This document shows positions 53,987 to 63,376 of a stretch of 64,000 nucleotides of DNA, piece after piece. This stretch comes from Sulfurovum sp. TSL6 (GTDB lineage: Bacteria; Campylobacterota; Campylobacteria; Campylobacterales; Sulfurovaceae): the NCBI RefSeq assembly GCF_019972115.1, contig NZ_BPFJ01000001.1, positions 558,001 through 622,000 of the forward strand, in the 5' to 3' direction. Below the pieces are notes generated by a model that saw only the letters and a list, made by a program, of their open reading frames with translations, was not told the DNA's origin and did not search any database. The number at the start of each line of letters is the position of its first letter. Positions within the stretch are counted from its first letter, which is position 1. A program made the translations under genes and the position numbers.

Positions 53987-54165
53987 TGTATACATTTCAT
54001 ATCTTCTCATATTCAAACGATCCCCTTCTTTATATTGACACTTTTGTTCTATACTTTTAGTATTAAAAAGGTTATTATAGTGTCTATTATGTAATTTTAA
54101 AATATAAGTAAATAAACTTTATATTTCTTGTGTATACTTATAGTATAACTTGTTGAAGGATGACA

Positions 54166-54450
54166 ATGACAGATTTCTTAACATTTCAGACATTCATCAC
54201 CCCTACCCTGCTTATCATAATGTACTATATAGGAGCAGTACTTATTCCTATCTTTAGTTGGTTTTTCCTTCACTGGATAAAAAAAGTGTATAAAACAGAG
54301 ATAGAAACTTACACACCATTTAAAAAGACATTTATCGGTTCTACTACCTTTTTTCTATGTTTTTTCTCACTAGAGATACTCTGGCGAGTGATCTTTGAAT
54401 TTTTCATCGCATATTTTGATATACATGATGCACTTATGAAGTTAACTTAA
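54166..54450 (+). CDS. Small membrane protein with two to three spans (DUF4282-like)
   Basis: This is a 94-residue protein. The ATG at 54166 has AAGGA 5 nt upstream; an earlier ATG at 54160 overlaps that site. Hydrophobic segments are TLLIIMYYIGAVLIPIFSWF and FFLCFFSLEILWRVIFEFF, with a basic loop between them, somewhat like the DUF4282 family. It ends 10 bp before the sequon-rich protein, so the two are probably co-expressed and could work together in the envelope. Confidence 0.6.
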   Translation: MTDFLTFQTFITPTLLIIMYYIGAVLIPIFSWFFLHWIKKVYKTEIETYTPFKKTFIGSTTFFLCFFSLEILWRVIFEFFIAYFDIHDALMKLT

Positions 54451-54460
54451 GGATTTGAAA

Positions 54461-55807
54461 GTGCTAAAAAGTTTCAAAAGCATCGTGATTGTATCTTTAT
54501 CACTCTCCTTTGGTAATGCCGATAGTAACCAAAGCACTCAAAATGAGTTTCTCTACATTGATAAACTACATCAATCTATTTCTCAAACCATTGTAGAATG
54601 GTCCGATATCATAGATTCAACATTGAGTCGATGGTTAGAAGAAAATGTAACTGAAATAACGGATATTGAGGATAACAGAACAATTTTTGAAACCAATCTA
54701 ACAGATATGGAAGGCAATAGTACTATGCTTGAAACCAATCTAACAGATATGGAAGGCAATAGCACGGTTTTTGATACAAATCTAACAAATGTAGAAGACA
54801 ATACAACGATTCTTGATACAAACTTAACAAAAACAGAAGGTAATACAACGATTAGTGAAAGCACTAAAACTTCTGTAAAAGTTCACACGTATACGCTTTC
54901 AAACCAGACAAAGTATGTGCAAAGAGATCCAACTAATGTTAAAAGCAATGAAGTCTCAAATGAAACTAAAATATCTGAAGATACATTTGAAAAAGAAGTT
55001 GATACAGTAGACCTATTTTTTCAAAATGATAAGTACCTAGATAAGACTAATGAGACCTTTATTCGTATTCGTTCAGAGAACTACTTTGAATCCAAAGGTT
55101 CTAATGATTTTGGCATGGATGTCAAAGTTCAGATGCCATTAAGTAAAACGAAAAAAAGATTTAAGATATTTGTGGATGATCTCACATTAGAGAATGCTAA
55201 TGACATATTAAAGGATAAGCCGGATACCCCTGATGTAGGAATCCACTATTTTGCATCAAGACACAAGATACTATCTAGATACTCAATCGGTTTTAGTGGC
55301 TTGCACCCTTTTGTCAAAGCAAGATTTAATATGCCAATAGAAATAGATCATTGGTTGATAGACCCAATTCAGACTTTTAAATATTCGACAAATAATAAAT
55401 TTGAAGAAGAGACAAATATTTATTTTGATAGGAAAATAGATAATAGTTCATTTTTTAGGATCTTATTACATAGAAAAACGCAAGATGAAGTTGAAGGTAT
55501 GGATTATGCCTTATCTGTCCAATACTTTCAAATAAGAAGGAAAGATGCAGGTTTTGGTCTGGCACAGTCATTTTATGGCAATACCAAGTATGCGTATAGT
55601 ACTGAACCAGGCATTCCAAATCCTAAATTAAAAAAGTATGGTGGTATTCATGATTATGTCACTTCTTTTAGCTGGAGAGCAAACATTTGGCGTAAATGGT
55701 TTTATTATGAAGTACGTCCTTCTGTGAGTTTTCATAAACAGTATGATTATGAACCAAATTATCAAGTAAGACTCTTTTTTGACTTTTATTTCGGAAAGAT
55801 TCATTAA
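54461..55807 (+). CDS. Exported protein with sequon-rich heptad repeats and beta-barrel-like C-terminus
   Basis: This is a 448-residue protein. The GTG at 54461 has AAGGA 7 nt upstream; an in-frame TTG at 54455 is too close to it. The signal peptide ends GNA (residue 20). Residues 23-128 contain eleven D/E-x-N-x-S/T sequons, nine of them exactly seven residues apart (N72 to N128) within repeats of 14 residues. From about residue 190 the chain shows alternating aromatic strands and ends in an aromatic strand (VRLFFDFYFGKIH), suggestive of an outer-membrane barrel or a beta-rich domain. It is a strong candidate for PglB-type N-glycosylation if that system exists elsewhere in the genome. Function is unknown. 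Confidence 0.7.
   Translation: MLKSFKSIVIVSLSLSFGNADSNQSTQNEFLYIDKLHQSISQTIVEWSDIIDSTLSRWLEENVTEITDIEDNRTIFETNLTDMEGNSTMLETNLTDMEGNSTVFDTNLTNVEDNTTILDTNLTKTEGNTTISESTKTSVKVHTYTLSNQTKYVQRDPTNVKSNEVSNETKISEDTFEKEVDTVDLFFQNDKYLDKTNETFIRIRSENYFESKGSNDFGMDVKVQMPLSKTKKRFKIFVDDLTLENANDILKDKPDTPDVGIHYFASRHKILSRYSIGFSGLHPFVKARFNMPIEIDHWLIDPIQTFKYSTNNKFEEETNIYFDRKIDNSSFFRILLHRKTQDEVEGMDYALSVQYFQIRRKDAGFGLAQSFYGNTKYAYSTEPGIPNPKLKKYGGIHDYVTSFSWRANIWRKWFYYEVRPSVSFHKQYDYEPNYQVRLFFDFYFGKIH
54674..54883 (+). repeat. Five 42-bp repeat units encoding paired glycosylation sequons
   Basis: The units encode NRTIFETNLTDMEG, NSTMLETNLTDMEG, NSTVFDTNLTNVED, NTTILDTNLTKTEG and a degenerate NTTISESTKTSVKV. Units 2 and 3 are nearly identical at the DNA level, so the repeat is expanding or being homogenised. 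Confidence 0.85.
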
Positions 55808-55854
55808 ATTTACACAAATAAGACAATTTTTATCCTATTTAATTTTTTTTATGC

Positions 55855-55860
55855 TATAAT
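55855..55860 (+). promoter_or_regulatory. -10 element of the superoxide reductase gene
   Basis: A perfect TATAAT lies about 30 bp before the start codon, downstream of a T-rich stretch and without a clear -35 box, as is common in Campylobacterota promoters. The ribosome binding site AAAAGGAAAA follows. Confidence 0.5.
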
Positions 55861-55891
55861 ATTTGCATCAAAAAATAAAAAAGGAAAAAAT

Positions 55892-56278
55892 ATGCCAAAA
55901 ATAAACAAATACCAAGACATTTCAGAAATCGATAGAGAAGCGAAAAAAGACCTTATCGACAGACACTCTCCATTCATTCACTGTGCAGATACTGCAAAAG
56001 CTGGTGAGCCATTTGAAGTAACTGTAAAAATGGGTAACGAATATACTCACCCAGATGATTTTGATCACTTTATCGAGTCTGTAACACTATTTGACGGTGA
56101 TACTCAACTTGCAAAAGCTACGTATGTACCGGGAACTCTTGGTAACACAAAAGCACACAACACAACTACATTCACTATCATCCCAACAGGTAAAAAACTT
56201 AAGCTTAATGCACATGGTTACTGTACAAAACACGGTATCTGGGAAGGTACTGAAAAAGAAGTAGCAGTAGAAGCGTAA
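55892..56278 (+). CDS. Superoxide reductase (class II, neelaredoxin-type)
   Basis: This 128-residue enzyme reduces superoxide to hydrogen peroxide without making oxygen. The non-heme iron ligands are visible: His in DRHSP, His in YTHP, His in FDHF, and Cys and His in YCTKHGIW. The N-terminal desulforedoxin domain is absent, so this is class II. The catalytic E-K pair that usually precedes the first His reads D-R. It has its own promoter and terminator and is probably highly expressed, fitting a microaerobic lifestyle. Confidence 0.92.
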   Translation: MPKINKYQDISEIDREAKKDLIDRHSPFIHCADTAKAGEPFEVTVKMGNEYTHPDDFDHFIESVTLFDGDTQLAKATYVPGTLGNTKAHNTTTFTIIPTGKKLKLNAHGYCTKHGIWEGTEKEVAVEA

Positions 56279-56299
56279 GCTACTACTTTACTACCCTGC

Positions 56300-56327
56300 G
56301 CTAAAGCCCTTACTCCAGGGCTTTAGC
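56300..56327 (+). terminator. Terminator of the superoxide reductase gene
   Basis: GCTAAAGCCC and GGGCTTTAGC form a perfect 10-bp stem around an 8-nt loop, followed by TTATTT. Confidence 0.85.
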
Positions 56328-56442
56328 TTATTTCCCACTCTTTTCAATTCTCTTTTTTATATCATAGACATTCTAAAACATTGATTTTTACACCTTTATC
56401 TATCTTCTGCTACACTACGGTTATAAAAACTAAAGGTTAAAC

Positions 56443-56697
56443 ATGAATATGCAAGATATGTCAGATAAATGTACAAAAAAGTTTCTTGAAAAAGCAGAAG
56501 AGAAAATGGAAGATACTACAAAAGTACCTTCTGCTGCAATCAGCAGATATTGCCGTATGCTGATAGTCTACTGTGATGCAGAAGGTAAAGTGACGGAAAG
56601 CTTTATAAAGTCAATGGAAAAATGTATTAAAGAGATAAAATCTGTAGAGGGTATGGAAGAAATTTTTAATGAATGCAATGAATGTCCTGAAGTGTAG
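56443..56697 (+). CDS. Small cysteine-containing hypothetical protein
   Basis: This is an 84-residue, mostly helical, acidic protein with six cysteines, including a terminal NECNECPEV. AAAGG lies upstream of the ATG. The paired Cys could bind metal. No family is recognised. Confidence 0.55.
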   Translation: MNMQDMSDKCTKKFLEKAEEKMEDTTKVPSAAISRYCRMLIVYCDAEGKVTESFIKSMEKCIKEIKSVEGMEEIFNECNECPEV

Positions 56698-56721
56698 GTA
56701 CGTGGACCTAAGTAAAAAGAA

Positions 56722-56768
56722 AGCCATGCAATCATGCATAGCTCTTAAAAGATCTGGATCTTCCTTTT
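56722..56768. terminator. Two stem-loops between convergent genes
   Basis: AGCCATGCA/TGCATAGCT (56722-56743) is followed by AAAAGATC-TG-GATCTT-CC-TTTT (56747-56768). The second has A/T-rich flanks on both sides and could terminate transcription from both directions, before the NifU-domain gene and after the 84-residue gene. Confidence 0.6.
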
Positions 56769-56773
56769 AATCA

Positions 56774-57694
56774 TTAAATAGCAATGACATAGATATTTGG
56801 ATCGAGTTTATCTCTAAGTGCATTTTGTATGGCTTGGAGTGTACCCGTACCTGAACTAGAACAGTCACTACATGCACCAAGATAACTAATATAAACCTCA
56901 AATATATCACCATTTTCTTTGACATTAAGCACATCTATATCCCCGCCATCCATAATGAGAAATTGTCTTACCGTATTATCAATCGCAGTCTCAACAGCCA
57001 TGATCTGATAACCAGTACTTAATTCTCCAAACGGCACATCTGCTAGAGCATCCTCTGCTTCTTTTTGTTCTGCCAATACTTGTTGGTGTGCTTCAATGAG
57101 TGCTAAAAGGTTTTCTTTGCAACCCGTGTCTGTGGATCCTGCTTTAGTATACTCACTAAGTGCTTCAAGTGTTTCAATATTATGTAACTTAATAGACTCT
57201 TTTATAGAGGCAATGCTCATTGGGCTGTCTTTACAAGGAACGGTTTTTTCCTCATGGCTTAGTGGTGTATGAATATACTCTTTTACCGCCAGTTTTACAG
57301 CATCCAGTGCAAAAGTGATCGCATAGCGTTCAGAAGAAGGGAGTGCTTCTATATTAGGGTTGTCACGTAGCAGGCGTTCCAAAGCTATGTAAGTGATATC
57401 ATTTATCTGTGGTATATTTTTATTTGTACTTATGAGCGACAGAATATGATTTACTGCGATACCAGACGGCACACCATCATATGTGTATCGTGCCAGTACA
57501 ATAGTGTTCTCATGTGTGTTAACAGCCCAATGTATGGTAAGTTTGTACCCTAGAGCTTCATCTCCATAAGTGTAGCTAAATAGAGAAGCACCAAGTTCTT
57601 TGGCTTCTTCTTCAGAGATAGTACCTAAATATTTAGGTTCGTTTATAAACATTGCAACCTTGATACCATATTCATTATTTGTTTGTTGATCCAT
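56774..57694 (-). CDS. NifU C-terminal domain protein with N-terminal extension
   Basis: This is a 306-residue protein. The ATG at 57694 has AAAGGA 7 nt upstream; an earlier in-frame ATG has none. The last ~75 residues are a NifU-like scaffold domain (GGDIDVLNVKENGD, then the CSDC pair in LGACSDCSSSGTGTLQAI) that carries iron-sulfur clusters. The first ~110 residues include AKYLG-like beta strands resembling the NFU N-terminal domain, and the middle is helical with two more Cys. It is a probable iron-sulfur carrier. Confidence 0.85.
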   Translation of the reverse strand: MDQQTNNEYGIKVAMFINEPKYLGTISEEEAKELGASLFSYTYGDEALGYKLTIHWAVNTHENTIVLARYTYDGVPSGIAVNHILSLISTNKNIPQINDITYIALERLLRDNPNIEALPSSERYAITFALDAVKLAVKEYIHTPLSHEEKTVPCKDSPMSIASIKESIKLHNIETLEALSEYTKAGSTDTGCKENLLALIEAHQQVLAEQKEAEDALADVPFGELSTGYQIMAVETAIDNTVRQFLIMDGGDIDVLNVKENGDIFEVYISYLGACSDCSSSGTGTLQAIQNALRDKLDPNIYVIAI

Positions 57695-57837
57695 TTTTTT
57701 TCCTTTAGGATATAATGTGCACTTTAGCAAGCTAACCTAAAAATAGGCTAAAATATTATCTAAAATATTTTTAATTTTTTAATTTCTGAATATTACATTC
57801 AAGATGATATGATTATCAGCATACAGAAGGAACAAGA

Positions 57838-58503
57838 ATGAAAAAAATAATAACGATTTTGGCGCTATTCACTATAGTGATTCATGCTGCGGATGCGTAT
57901 AAGAAAAATCAAATAGCCTGTGACAGTGGTGATGCTGAGGCCTGTAACATTCTTGGATCTTTATATGATGAAGGATATGATCATATTGAGGCTAGAACCT
58001 ATTATGCAAAAGCTTGTGTTGGCGGTAATCCTGATGGCTGTGCAAATCTTGGGAAAAAGTATGAACCTCAAGCCGGTACACATAAACAGTATCTTAAATC
58101 TGTAAAGCTTTATCAGAAGGCCTGTGATGCAGGAAGCGCTCTTGGCTGTGCCTATCTTGGAAGTATGTACGAACTTGCTAACGGAGTGAAAAAGGATTTT
58201 ACTAAAGCCATAGAGCTTTATGGAAGGGCCTGTGAGGCAGGAAGTGCGCTTGGTTGTGCCTATCTTGGAAATATGTATGAACATGGTAAAGGGATCAAAG
58301 AAGATCGTGTCAAGGCGGAAGATCTCTACTCGAAGAGTTGTTATGGTGGCAGTGGTTTAGGTTGTTATGATCTTGGTGTGATGTATTATGAGGCACAAAG
58401 TGCAGATGATGAACGTTCAGTCGTTAAATCACTGTTTCGTGAAGCGTGTAAACTTGGTGAGATCTTGGGATGTAAAAACTATAGACTTTTAAATAAAGAG
58501 TAA
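57838..58503 (+). CDS. Exported Sel1-repeat (Hcp-like) protein
   Basis: This is a 221-residue protein with a signal peptide (cleavage near IHAADA) and about five Sel1/SLR helical hairpins, each with a paired cysteine pattern (ACDAGSALGCAYLGSMYE and similar). This matches the disulfide-stabilised Helicobacter cysteine-rich proteins. These are secreted or periplasmic scaffold proteins of largely unknown ligand. One repeat is nearly duplicated (AGSALGCAYLG twice). Confidence 0.9.
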   Translation: MKKIITILALFTIVIHAADAYKKNQIACDSGDAEACNILGSLYDEGYDHIEARTYYAKACVGGNPDGCANLGKKYEPQAGTHKQYLKSVKLYQKACDAGSALGCAYLGSMYELANGVKKDFTKAIELYGRACEAGSALGCAYLGNMYEHGKGIKEDRVKAEDLYSKSCYGGSGLGCYDLGVMYYEAQSADDERSVVKSLFREACKLGEILGCKNYRLLNKE

Positions 58504-58571
58504 TATATCTCTAGATTCAGCAAAACATTATGCAGAGAACATATTAAGATGTTTGGGAGTATAATACTTCC

Positions 58572-59237
58572 ATGAAGAACCTTCGAAATGCACTTTTACT
58601 TAAACAACTTTATCAACTGAAACAGCTGGGGTACAAATATACATCAGTCACACCATACAAAGAAAATGAACAGGATCTTAGACTTCCGAATACACTGGAG
58701 TCATTGAAAAAGCAAGCCATGGAGTGTCATCTGTGTGAGCTGAGTAAAAGTCGCCAGAAAGTGGTTTTTGGTGAGGGGCATCCACAAGCAGATATACTTT
58801 TTATCGGTGAAGGACCAGGTACCATGGAAGACAGTTCAGGTAAGCCTTTCGTCGGTAGATCCGGAGAACTGCTTACTAAGATGATAGAAAATGTATTGCA
58901 TATTTCCAGATCTGATGTCTATATCACCAATATCGTGAAGTGTCGTCCCCCCAATAATGCTACACCTACCCCAACCCAGGCACATACCTGTCAACCCTAT
59001 TTGATGAAGCAGATCGAACTTATACAGCCAAAGCTCATAGTAACGCTCGGTGCAACTGCGTATCATTATCTTACAGGCGATGATACAGAGATAAGTAAAG
59101 TGAGAGGTACCCTACATAAGCAAAATGCATATACGGTGATACCTACCTATCATCCAAGTTATTTACTTAGAAATCCAAGTGCTAAAAAAGAAGTGTTTGA
59201 GGACCTGTTGAAAGTAAAAGAGTTAATGGAAAAATAG
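58572..59237 (+). CDS. Family 4 uracil-DNA glycosylase
   Basis: This is a 221-residue DNA repair enzyme that removes uracil. The four iron-sulfur cysteines are present (CHLC, KCRPP, HTCQPYL), with motif 1 GEGPGTMEDSSGKPFVGRSG, TNIVKCRPPNNATPT and motif 3 TYHPSYLLRN. The N-terminal ~40 residues (LLLKQLYQLKQLGYKYT) are an extension resembling that of the phage SPO1-polymerase-like group. It reads toward acs on the opposite strand. Confidence 0.9.
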   Translation: MKNLRNALLLKQLYQLKQLGYKYTSVTPYKENEQDLRLPNTLESLKKQAMECHLCELSKSRQKVVFGEGHPQADILFIGEGPGTMEDSSGKPFVGRSGELLTKMIENVLHISRSDVYITNIVKCRPPNNATPTPTQAHTCQPYLMKQIELIQPKLIVTLGATAYHYLTGDDTEISKVRGTLHKQNAYTVIPTYHPSYLLRNPSAKKEVFEDLLKVKELMEK

Positions 59238-59248
59238 TCATTGAACTT

Positions 59249-59264
59249 CCCCAACAAGTTGGGG
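59249..59264. other. Short GC hairpin between udg and acs
   Basis: CCCCAAC and GTTGGGG pair around AA. No T-run lies on either side, so it may only mark the convergent 3' ends. Confidence 0.4.
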
Positions 59265-59283
59265 GGGATAACAAGAGGAATAC

Positions 59284-61227
59284 TTATGCTTCTCTTGCTT
59301 TTGTAACAATCTGCTCAACGATAGATGAATCTTCAAGTGTGGATATATCTTGCGTGATCTCTTCGTGTTTTGCGATAGAACGTAAAATCCTTCTCATGAT
59401 CTTACCGGAACGTGTTTTAGGCAATCCAGGTACTTCAATGATATGATCTGCTTTGGCAATGTTCCCTATCTCAGCTGCAAGTAATGCATTGATATGGTTC
59501 TTAATATCTTTGTTGATGTGTCCCTCTTTGAGTACGATATAGATGAAAATAGATTCACCTTTAATGTCATGTGGACGCCCTACTACAGCAACTTCTGCTA
59601 CAGATTCATCTTTTTTTACTGCTGCTTCGATCTCAGCAGTACCCAAACGGTGACCAGAAACGTTGATAACATCATCCACACGACCTGTGATCGTAATGTA
59701 ACCTTCTTCATCAACTACTGCACCATCCCCAGAGAAATAAACCGGTTTACCGTCTTTGACTGCATCACCAAAGTATGCTTTTTTATAACGTTCAGGATCA
59801 CCCCAAACATTTCTTATCATACTTGGCCAAGGTTTTGTAATACAAAGCAGTCCGGTTTCACCTACTTCTTTAGGCGTTCCATCAGGATCAATGATCTCTG
59901 CTATGATACCCGGAAGTGCAAATGTTGCACAGGCTGGTTTGATAGGTGTAGCACCGGGAAGCGGAGAGATCATATGTCCACCGGTTTCTGTTTGCCACCA
60001 TGTATCCACTATGGCACATTTTGAATTACCTACGGTTTCATAATACCATTTCCATGCCGGAGGATCTATAGGTTCTCCTACTGTTCCTAGTACTCTTAAA
60101 CTTGATAAGTCATATTTTTCAGGCTCATGCTCACCCATCTTATGAAGTACACGGATAGCAGTTGGTGCCGTATAGAATTGATTGATCTTATGATCTTGTA
60201 CCATTTTCCATGCACGTCCTGCATCAGGGTATGTCGGTACACCTTCAAACATGAGTGTCGTTGTACCGGCTGCCAAAGGTCCGTAAACAATGTAGGTATG
60301 CCCTGTGATCCAACCGATATCTGCAGTACACCAGTAGACATCGTCACCTTTTACATCAAATACCCATTCCATAGTCATTTGTGCCCAAAGGATGTATCCT
60401 GCACTCGCATGCTGTACCCCTTTTGGTTTCCCTGTACTACCCGAAGTATAAAGTAAGAAAAGTGGATCTTCACTGTCCATTAGTTCAAAAGGACATTCTG
60501 CATGCTGAGAAGTAATCAGTTCATTGTAATTATGGTCTCTGCCTTCTACCCAATTGATCTCTTCATTGTTTCTTTTTACGACGAGTACTGCTTCTACACT
60601 CTCACCGCCTTGTGAAAGTGCATCATCGACCACTTGTTTAAGCATATAAGGTTTCCCTTTTCTATAGGCACCATCAGCAGTGATAACGATCTTCGCTTCT
60701 GCATCTTCAATACGGTCTTTCAGTGCTTCTGCAGAGAAACCGCCAAATACGATAGAGTGTATCGCACCGATACGTGCACATGCAAGCATTGCATAGGCAG
60801 CTTCAGGGATCATCGGCATATAGAGTACAACCCTGTCACCTTTACCTATGCCAAATTGATCTCTAAGCAGATTTGCCATTTTATTGACACGTAGTGAGAG
60901 CTGTGCATAGGTAATGTGCTCTACATCACCTCTGTCACCTTCGAACAAGATAGCCGTTTTGTCTGCTTTGTCTGCAAGGTGCCTGTCAATACACTGATTG
61001 GAAACATTGAGCTTACCGTTGGTAAACCATTTATAAAACGGTGCATCACTCTCATCAAGTACTTGATCATAAGGAGCTAACCAATCGATCTTTTCGTCAG
61101 CATATTCTTGCCAAAAACCTTCATAATCTTCTATAGCTTTGTTTTGTAGCTTCCAATATGCATCCATACTGTTTATAGAAGCATTAGCAGCGAATTCTGG
61201 ATTTGGGTTAAAAGTCTCTTTTATCAT
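59284..61227 (-). CDS. acs: Acetyl-CoA synthetase
   Basis: This 647-residue AMP-forming ligase activates acetate to acetyl-CoA. The ATG at 61227 has AAGGA 7 nt upstream. Motifs: [11 protein letters not shown] for [33 protein letters not shown], and the C-terminal [12 protein letters not shown] containing the Lys that is regulated by acetylation. Length is normal. It allows acetate assimilation alongside carbon fixation. Confidence 0.96.
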   Translation of the reverse strand: MIKETFNPNPEFAANASINSMDAYWKLQNKAIEDYEGFWQEYADEKIDWLAPYDQVLDESDAPFYKWFTNGKLNVSNQCIDRHLADKADKTAILFEGDRGDVEHITYAQLSLRVNKMANLLRDQFGIGKGDRVVLYMPMIPEAAYAMLACARIGAIHSIVFGGFSAEALKDRIEDAEAKIVITADGAYRKGKPYMLKQVVDDALSQGGESVEAVLVVKRNNEEINWVEGRDHNYNELITSQHAECPFELMDSEDPLFLLYTSGSTGKPKGVQHASAGYILWAQMTMEWVFDVKGDDVYWCTADIGWITGHTYIVYGPLAAGTTTLMFEGVPTYPDAGRAWKMVQDHKINQFYTAPTAIRVLHKMGEHEPEKYDLSSLRVLGTVGEPIDPPAWKWYYETVGNSKCAIVDTWWQTETGGHMISPLPGATPIKPACATFALPGIIAEIIDPDGTPKEVGETGLLCITKPWPSMIRNVWGDPERYKKAYFGDAVKDGKPVYFSGDGAVVDEEGYITITGRVDDVINVSGHRLGTAEIEAAVKKDESVAEVAVVGRPHDIKGESIFIYIVLKEGHINKDIKNHINALLAAEIGNIAKADHIIEVPGLPKTRSGKIMRRILRSIAKHEEITQDISTLEDSSIVEQIVTKAREA

Positions 61228-61355
61228 TAGCAATCCTTTTGTATGTGTATTAAAATCATTTTAACATAGAATCGGGGGCAACGAAAAATTCTAAAAGAAA
61301 GAAAGTTTAAATAGGAGTAAATACTCCTATTTGTTACATGTAGTAATCATTTGTG

Positions 61356-62390
61356 TTATATGATCTCGATTTTTTCTATGACATCCAGACCAAAACCTCC
61401 AAGTCCAACAAATTCCGTATCTTTATTTGTAGTAAGTAGATTAATATTTTTAATGCCAAGGTCTTTGAGTATCTGTGCACCGACACCAAACTCTTTGGCT
61501 TGTTCGTGAGAGATGACCTTTGTATCAAGGAAGATAAGTGTTCCTCCATTGAGTTTTAAGTACTCTATGGAGTTGTTAAGTGCACTAAATCGTTTATCGT
61601 CAAGTACCAGTCCTATGTCTGAACCTATATTATGAAACTTTACATTGGCAGTTTCATGTGGTTTGTAAAACTGTATGACAGTGTGTGTTCTCTCGAGGTG
61701 GTCACAGTATGTGATCTTCTCTACTTTGATGCCTCTAAGCTCACAATCTTCTTCTTTGACACGTTTGATAAGTTTTTCATGGGCTAAACGGTATTCCACG
61801 ATATCTGAAATGTAAACGATGGACAAATCATGTTTTTTTGAAAAAAGTTTAAGGTCATCCATACGCGCCATCTTACCGTCATCTTTGATGATCTCACAGA
61901 TCACCGCAGCAGGAGCAAGTCCAGCCAGCTTACAAAGATCTACAGAACCTTCTGTGTGTCCTGTTCTTACCAAAACACCACCGTCTTTGGCGATCAATGG
62001 AAAGATGTGCCCCGGACGAACAAAGTCTTCACTTACTGTTTGAGGATTTGCAAGCTTGGAGATACAATCATCTCTCTCTGCTGCAGAGATACCGGTATCA
62101 GCATTCGCTGAGTCTATCGATACAGTAAATGCCGTTTCATGGGCAGAGACATTATTGCTTACCATGGGTACAAGATCAAGCTTGGAAGCAATCTCATTGG
62201 TAATAGGTGTACAGATCAGTCCTCTAGCTTCTTTTGCCATGAAGTTTACCATATCAGGTGTAGAGAAAGTCGCTGCATAAACAAGGTCTCCCTCATTTTC
62301 ACGATCTTCATCATCCATCATGATGACCATCTTTCCTCTTTTGATCTCTTCTATAGCTTTTTCTACTCTTTTTATTGCTTCAATTGACAT
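61356..62390 (-). CDS. ribB: 3,4-dihydroxy-2-butanone-4-phosphate synthase with degenerate GTP cyclohydrolase II domain
   Basis: This is a 344-residue riboflavin-pathway enzyme. Residues about 1-205 are a complete DHBP synthase (MVIMMDDEDRENEGDL, FMAKEARGLICTP, RPGHIFPL, RTGHTEGSVDL). The remainder aligns with GTP cyclohydrolase II only at its end (VGAQILKDLGIKNINLLTTN, GLGGFGLDV) and lacks the zinc cysteines and the catalytic block, so that step must be done by another enzyme. The HP0804-type RibBA of H. pylori appears to be reduced in the same way. Start ATG has GGAG 8 nt upstream. Confidence 0.9.
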   Translation of the reverse strand: MSIEAIKRVEKAIEEIKRGKMVIMMDDEDRENEGDLVYAATFSTPDMVNFMAKEARGLICTPITNEIASKLDLVPMVSNNVSAHETAFTVSIDSANADTGISAAERDDCISKLANPQTVSEDFVRPGHIFPLIAKDGGVLVRTGHTEGSVDLCKLAGLAPAAVICEIIKDDGKMARMDDLKLFSKKHDLSIVYISDIVEYRLAHEKLIKRVKEEDCELRGIKVEKITYCDHLERTHTVIQFYKPHETANVKFHNIGSDIGLVLDDKRFSALNNSIEYLKLNGGTLIFLDTKVISHEQAKEFGVGAQILKDLGIKNINLLTTNKDTEFVGLGGFGLDVIEKIEII

Positions 62391-62492
62391 TCAAATTCTC
62401 CAAAAACTTTTATACAGTATAGTTTATTAATCGTATTATACCTGTGTCGTACTTCACTTAAGAAACTTTTTCTAGATTTTTTTTAAAACCTC

Positions 62493-62521
62493 TTGACATG
62501 TGAACTATTTGGTGCTATAAT
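62493..62521 (+). promoter_or_regulatory. Consensus promoter of the tRNA pair
   Basis: TTGACA (62493-62498) and TATAAT (62516-62521) are 17 bp apart. tRNA-Gln begins 32 bp after the -10 box, and tRNA-fMet follows. Confidence 0.85.
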
Positions 62522-62553
62522 GCCGTCCACATAAGCAATTAGCTTGTGAAGAT

Positions 62554-62628
62554 TGGGGTATCGCCAAGCGGTAAGGCACTAGTTTTTGGTACTGGCATTC
62601 GGGGGTTCGAATCCCTCTACCCCATCCA
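62554..62628 (+). tRNA. tRNA-Gln (anticodon TTG)
   Basis: 75 nt with encoded CCA. Acceptor TGGGGTA pairs with TACCCCA, the anticodon loop is TTTTGGT giving TTG, and the T-arm is GGGGGTTCGAATCCCTC. Confidence 0.95.
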
Positions 62629-62704
62629 TAAGATTTAATCTTGGTTTAATTAAATCAAGATACAATCTCACTCCAATTAAATCGTAAAGATTTATATTTC
62701 CTGT

Positions 62705-62781
<77 letters not shown>

Positions 62782-62925
62782 ATTAACCACAAATCAAATT
62801 TTTATCTTTATATATAACTGATAATCATCTAAGAATTAGTTCACCCTACTTTCTGAACTATACCTAAAACACTCAACTTTTAAGACGTTTAATGAACCGG
62901 GACTTAAACAAAGCTGCGAATAGTC

Positions 62926-63180
62926 TTATTTAAGGCCGTCTGCGGCAGCGATCATTACCTTATTCGAAATAAAGGTAATAGCAATTTTAGCCTCATCATT
63001 TTTCCATTCACAGTTACTTATTCCAAGTGTTTCTGTACAACTTTCTGGCTTACCTAGAACCTTAACAACTTCCTCGTATAACATACCGCTCTTAATTTTG
63101 TCGTAATTTTCTTTCGTCACTTTGTTACATCCGTTGAATAATAGGATTAAAGCTGCGATGATTAAATATCGTTTTCCCAA
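62926..63180 (-). CDS. Small lipoprotein, BamE/DUF3862-like
   Basis: This is an 84-residue protein with a lipobox (LLFNGC) and the SmpA/BamE-type motif TKENYDKIKSGMLYEEVVKVLG, then GKPESC and EWKNDEAKIAITFISNK. The family supplies small outer-membrane or envelope lipoproteins; the exact role is unclear. It stands beside the tRNA genes. Confidence 0.75.
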   Translation of the reverse strand: MGKRYLIIAALILLFNGCNKVTKENYDKIKSGMLYEEVVKVLGKPESCTETLGISNCEWKNDEAKIAITFISNKVMIAAADGLK

Positions 63181-63376
63181 ATCATTCCTTTTCTATAGTT
63201 CATTCATTGATTCTTTAGATTTATTGTTTTGGGGCATTATAACAAAAGTTAAAGAAATTATTTATAAGAATATTGGCATTTTAAAAAAAGTATCCAAACA
63301 ATAATAATAGTTTTCTGTACAGTTTGTGGTGAAATTTTGTTTTAAAACCAAAATAATTAGCATAGATGAGCTATCT

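Noticed and set aside
54674-54883. Possible CRISPR-like or intergenic repeat
   Set aside because: The 42-bp repeats have no spacers and keep a single open frame, so they are coding repeats.
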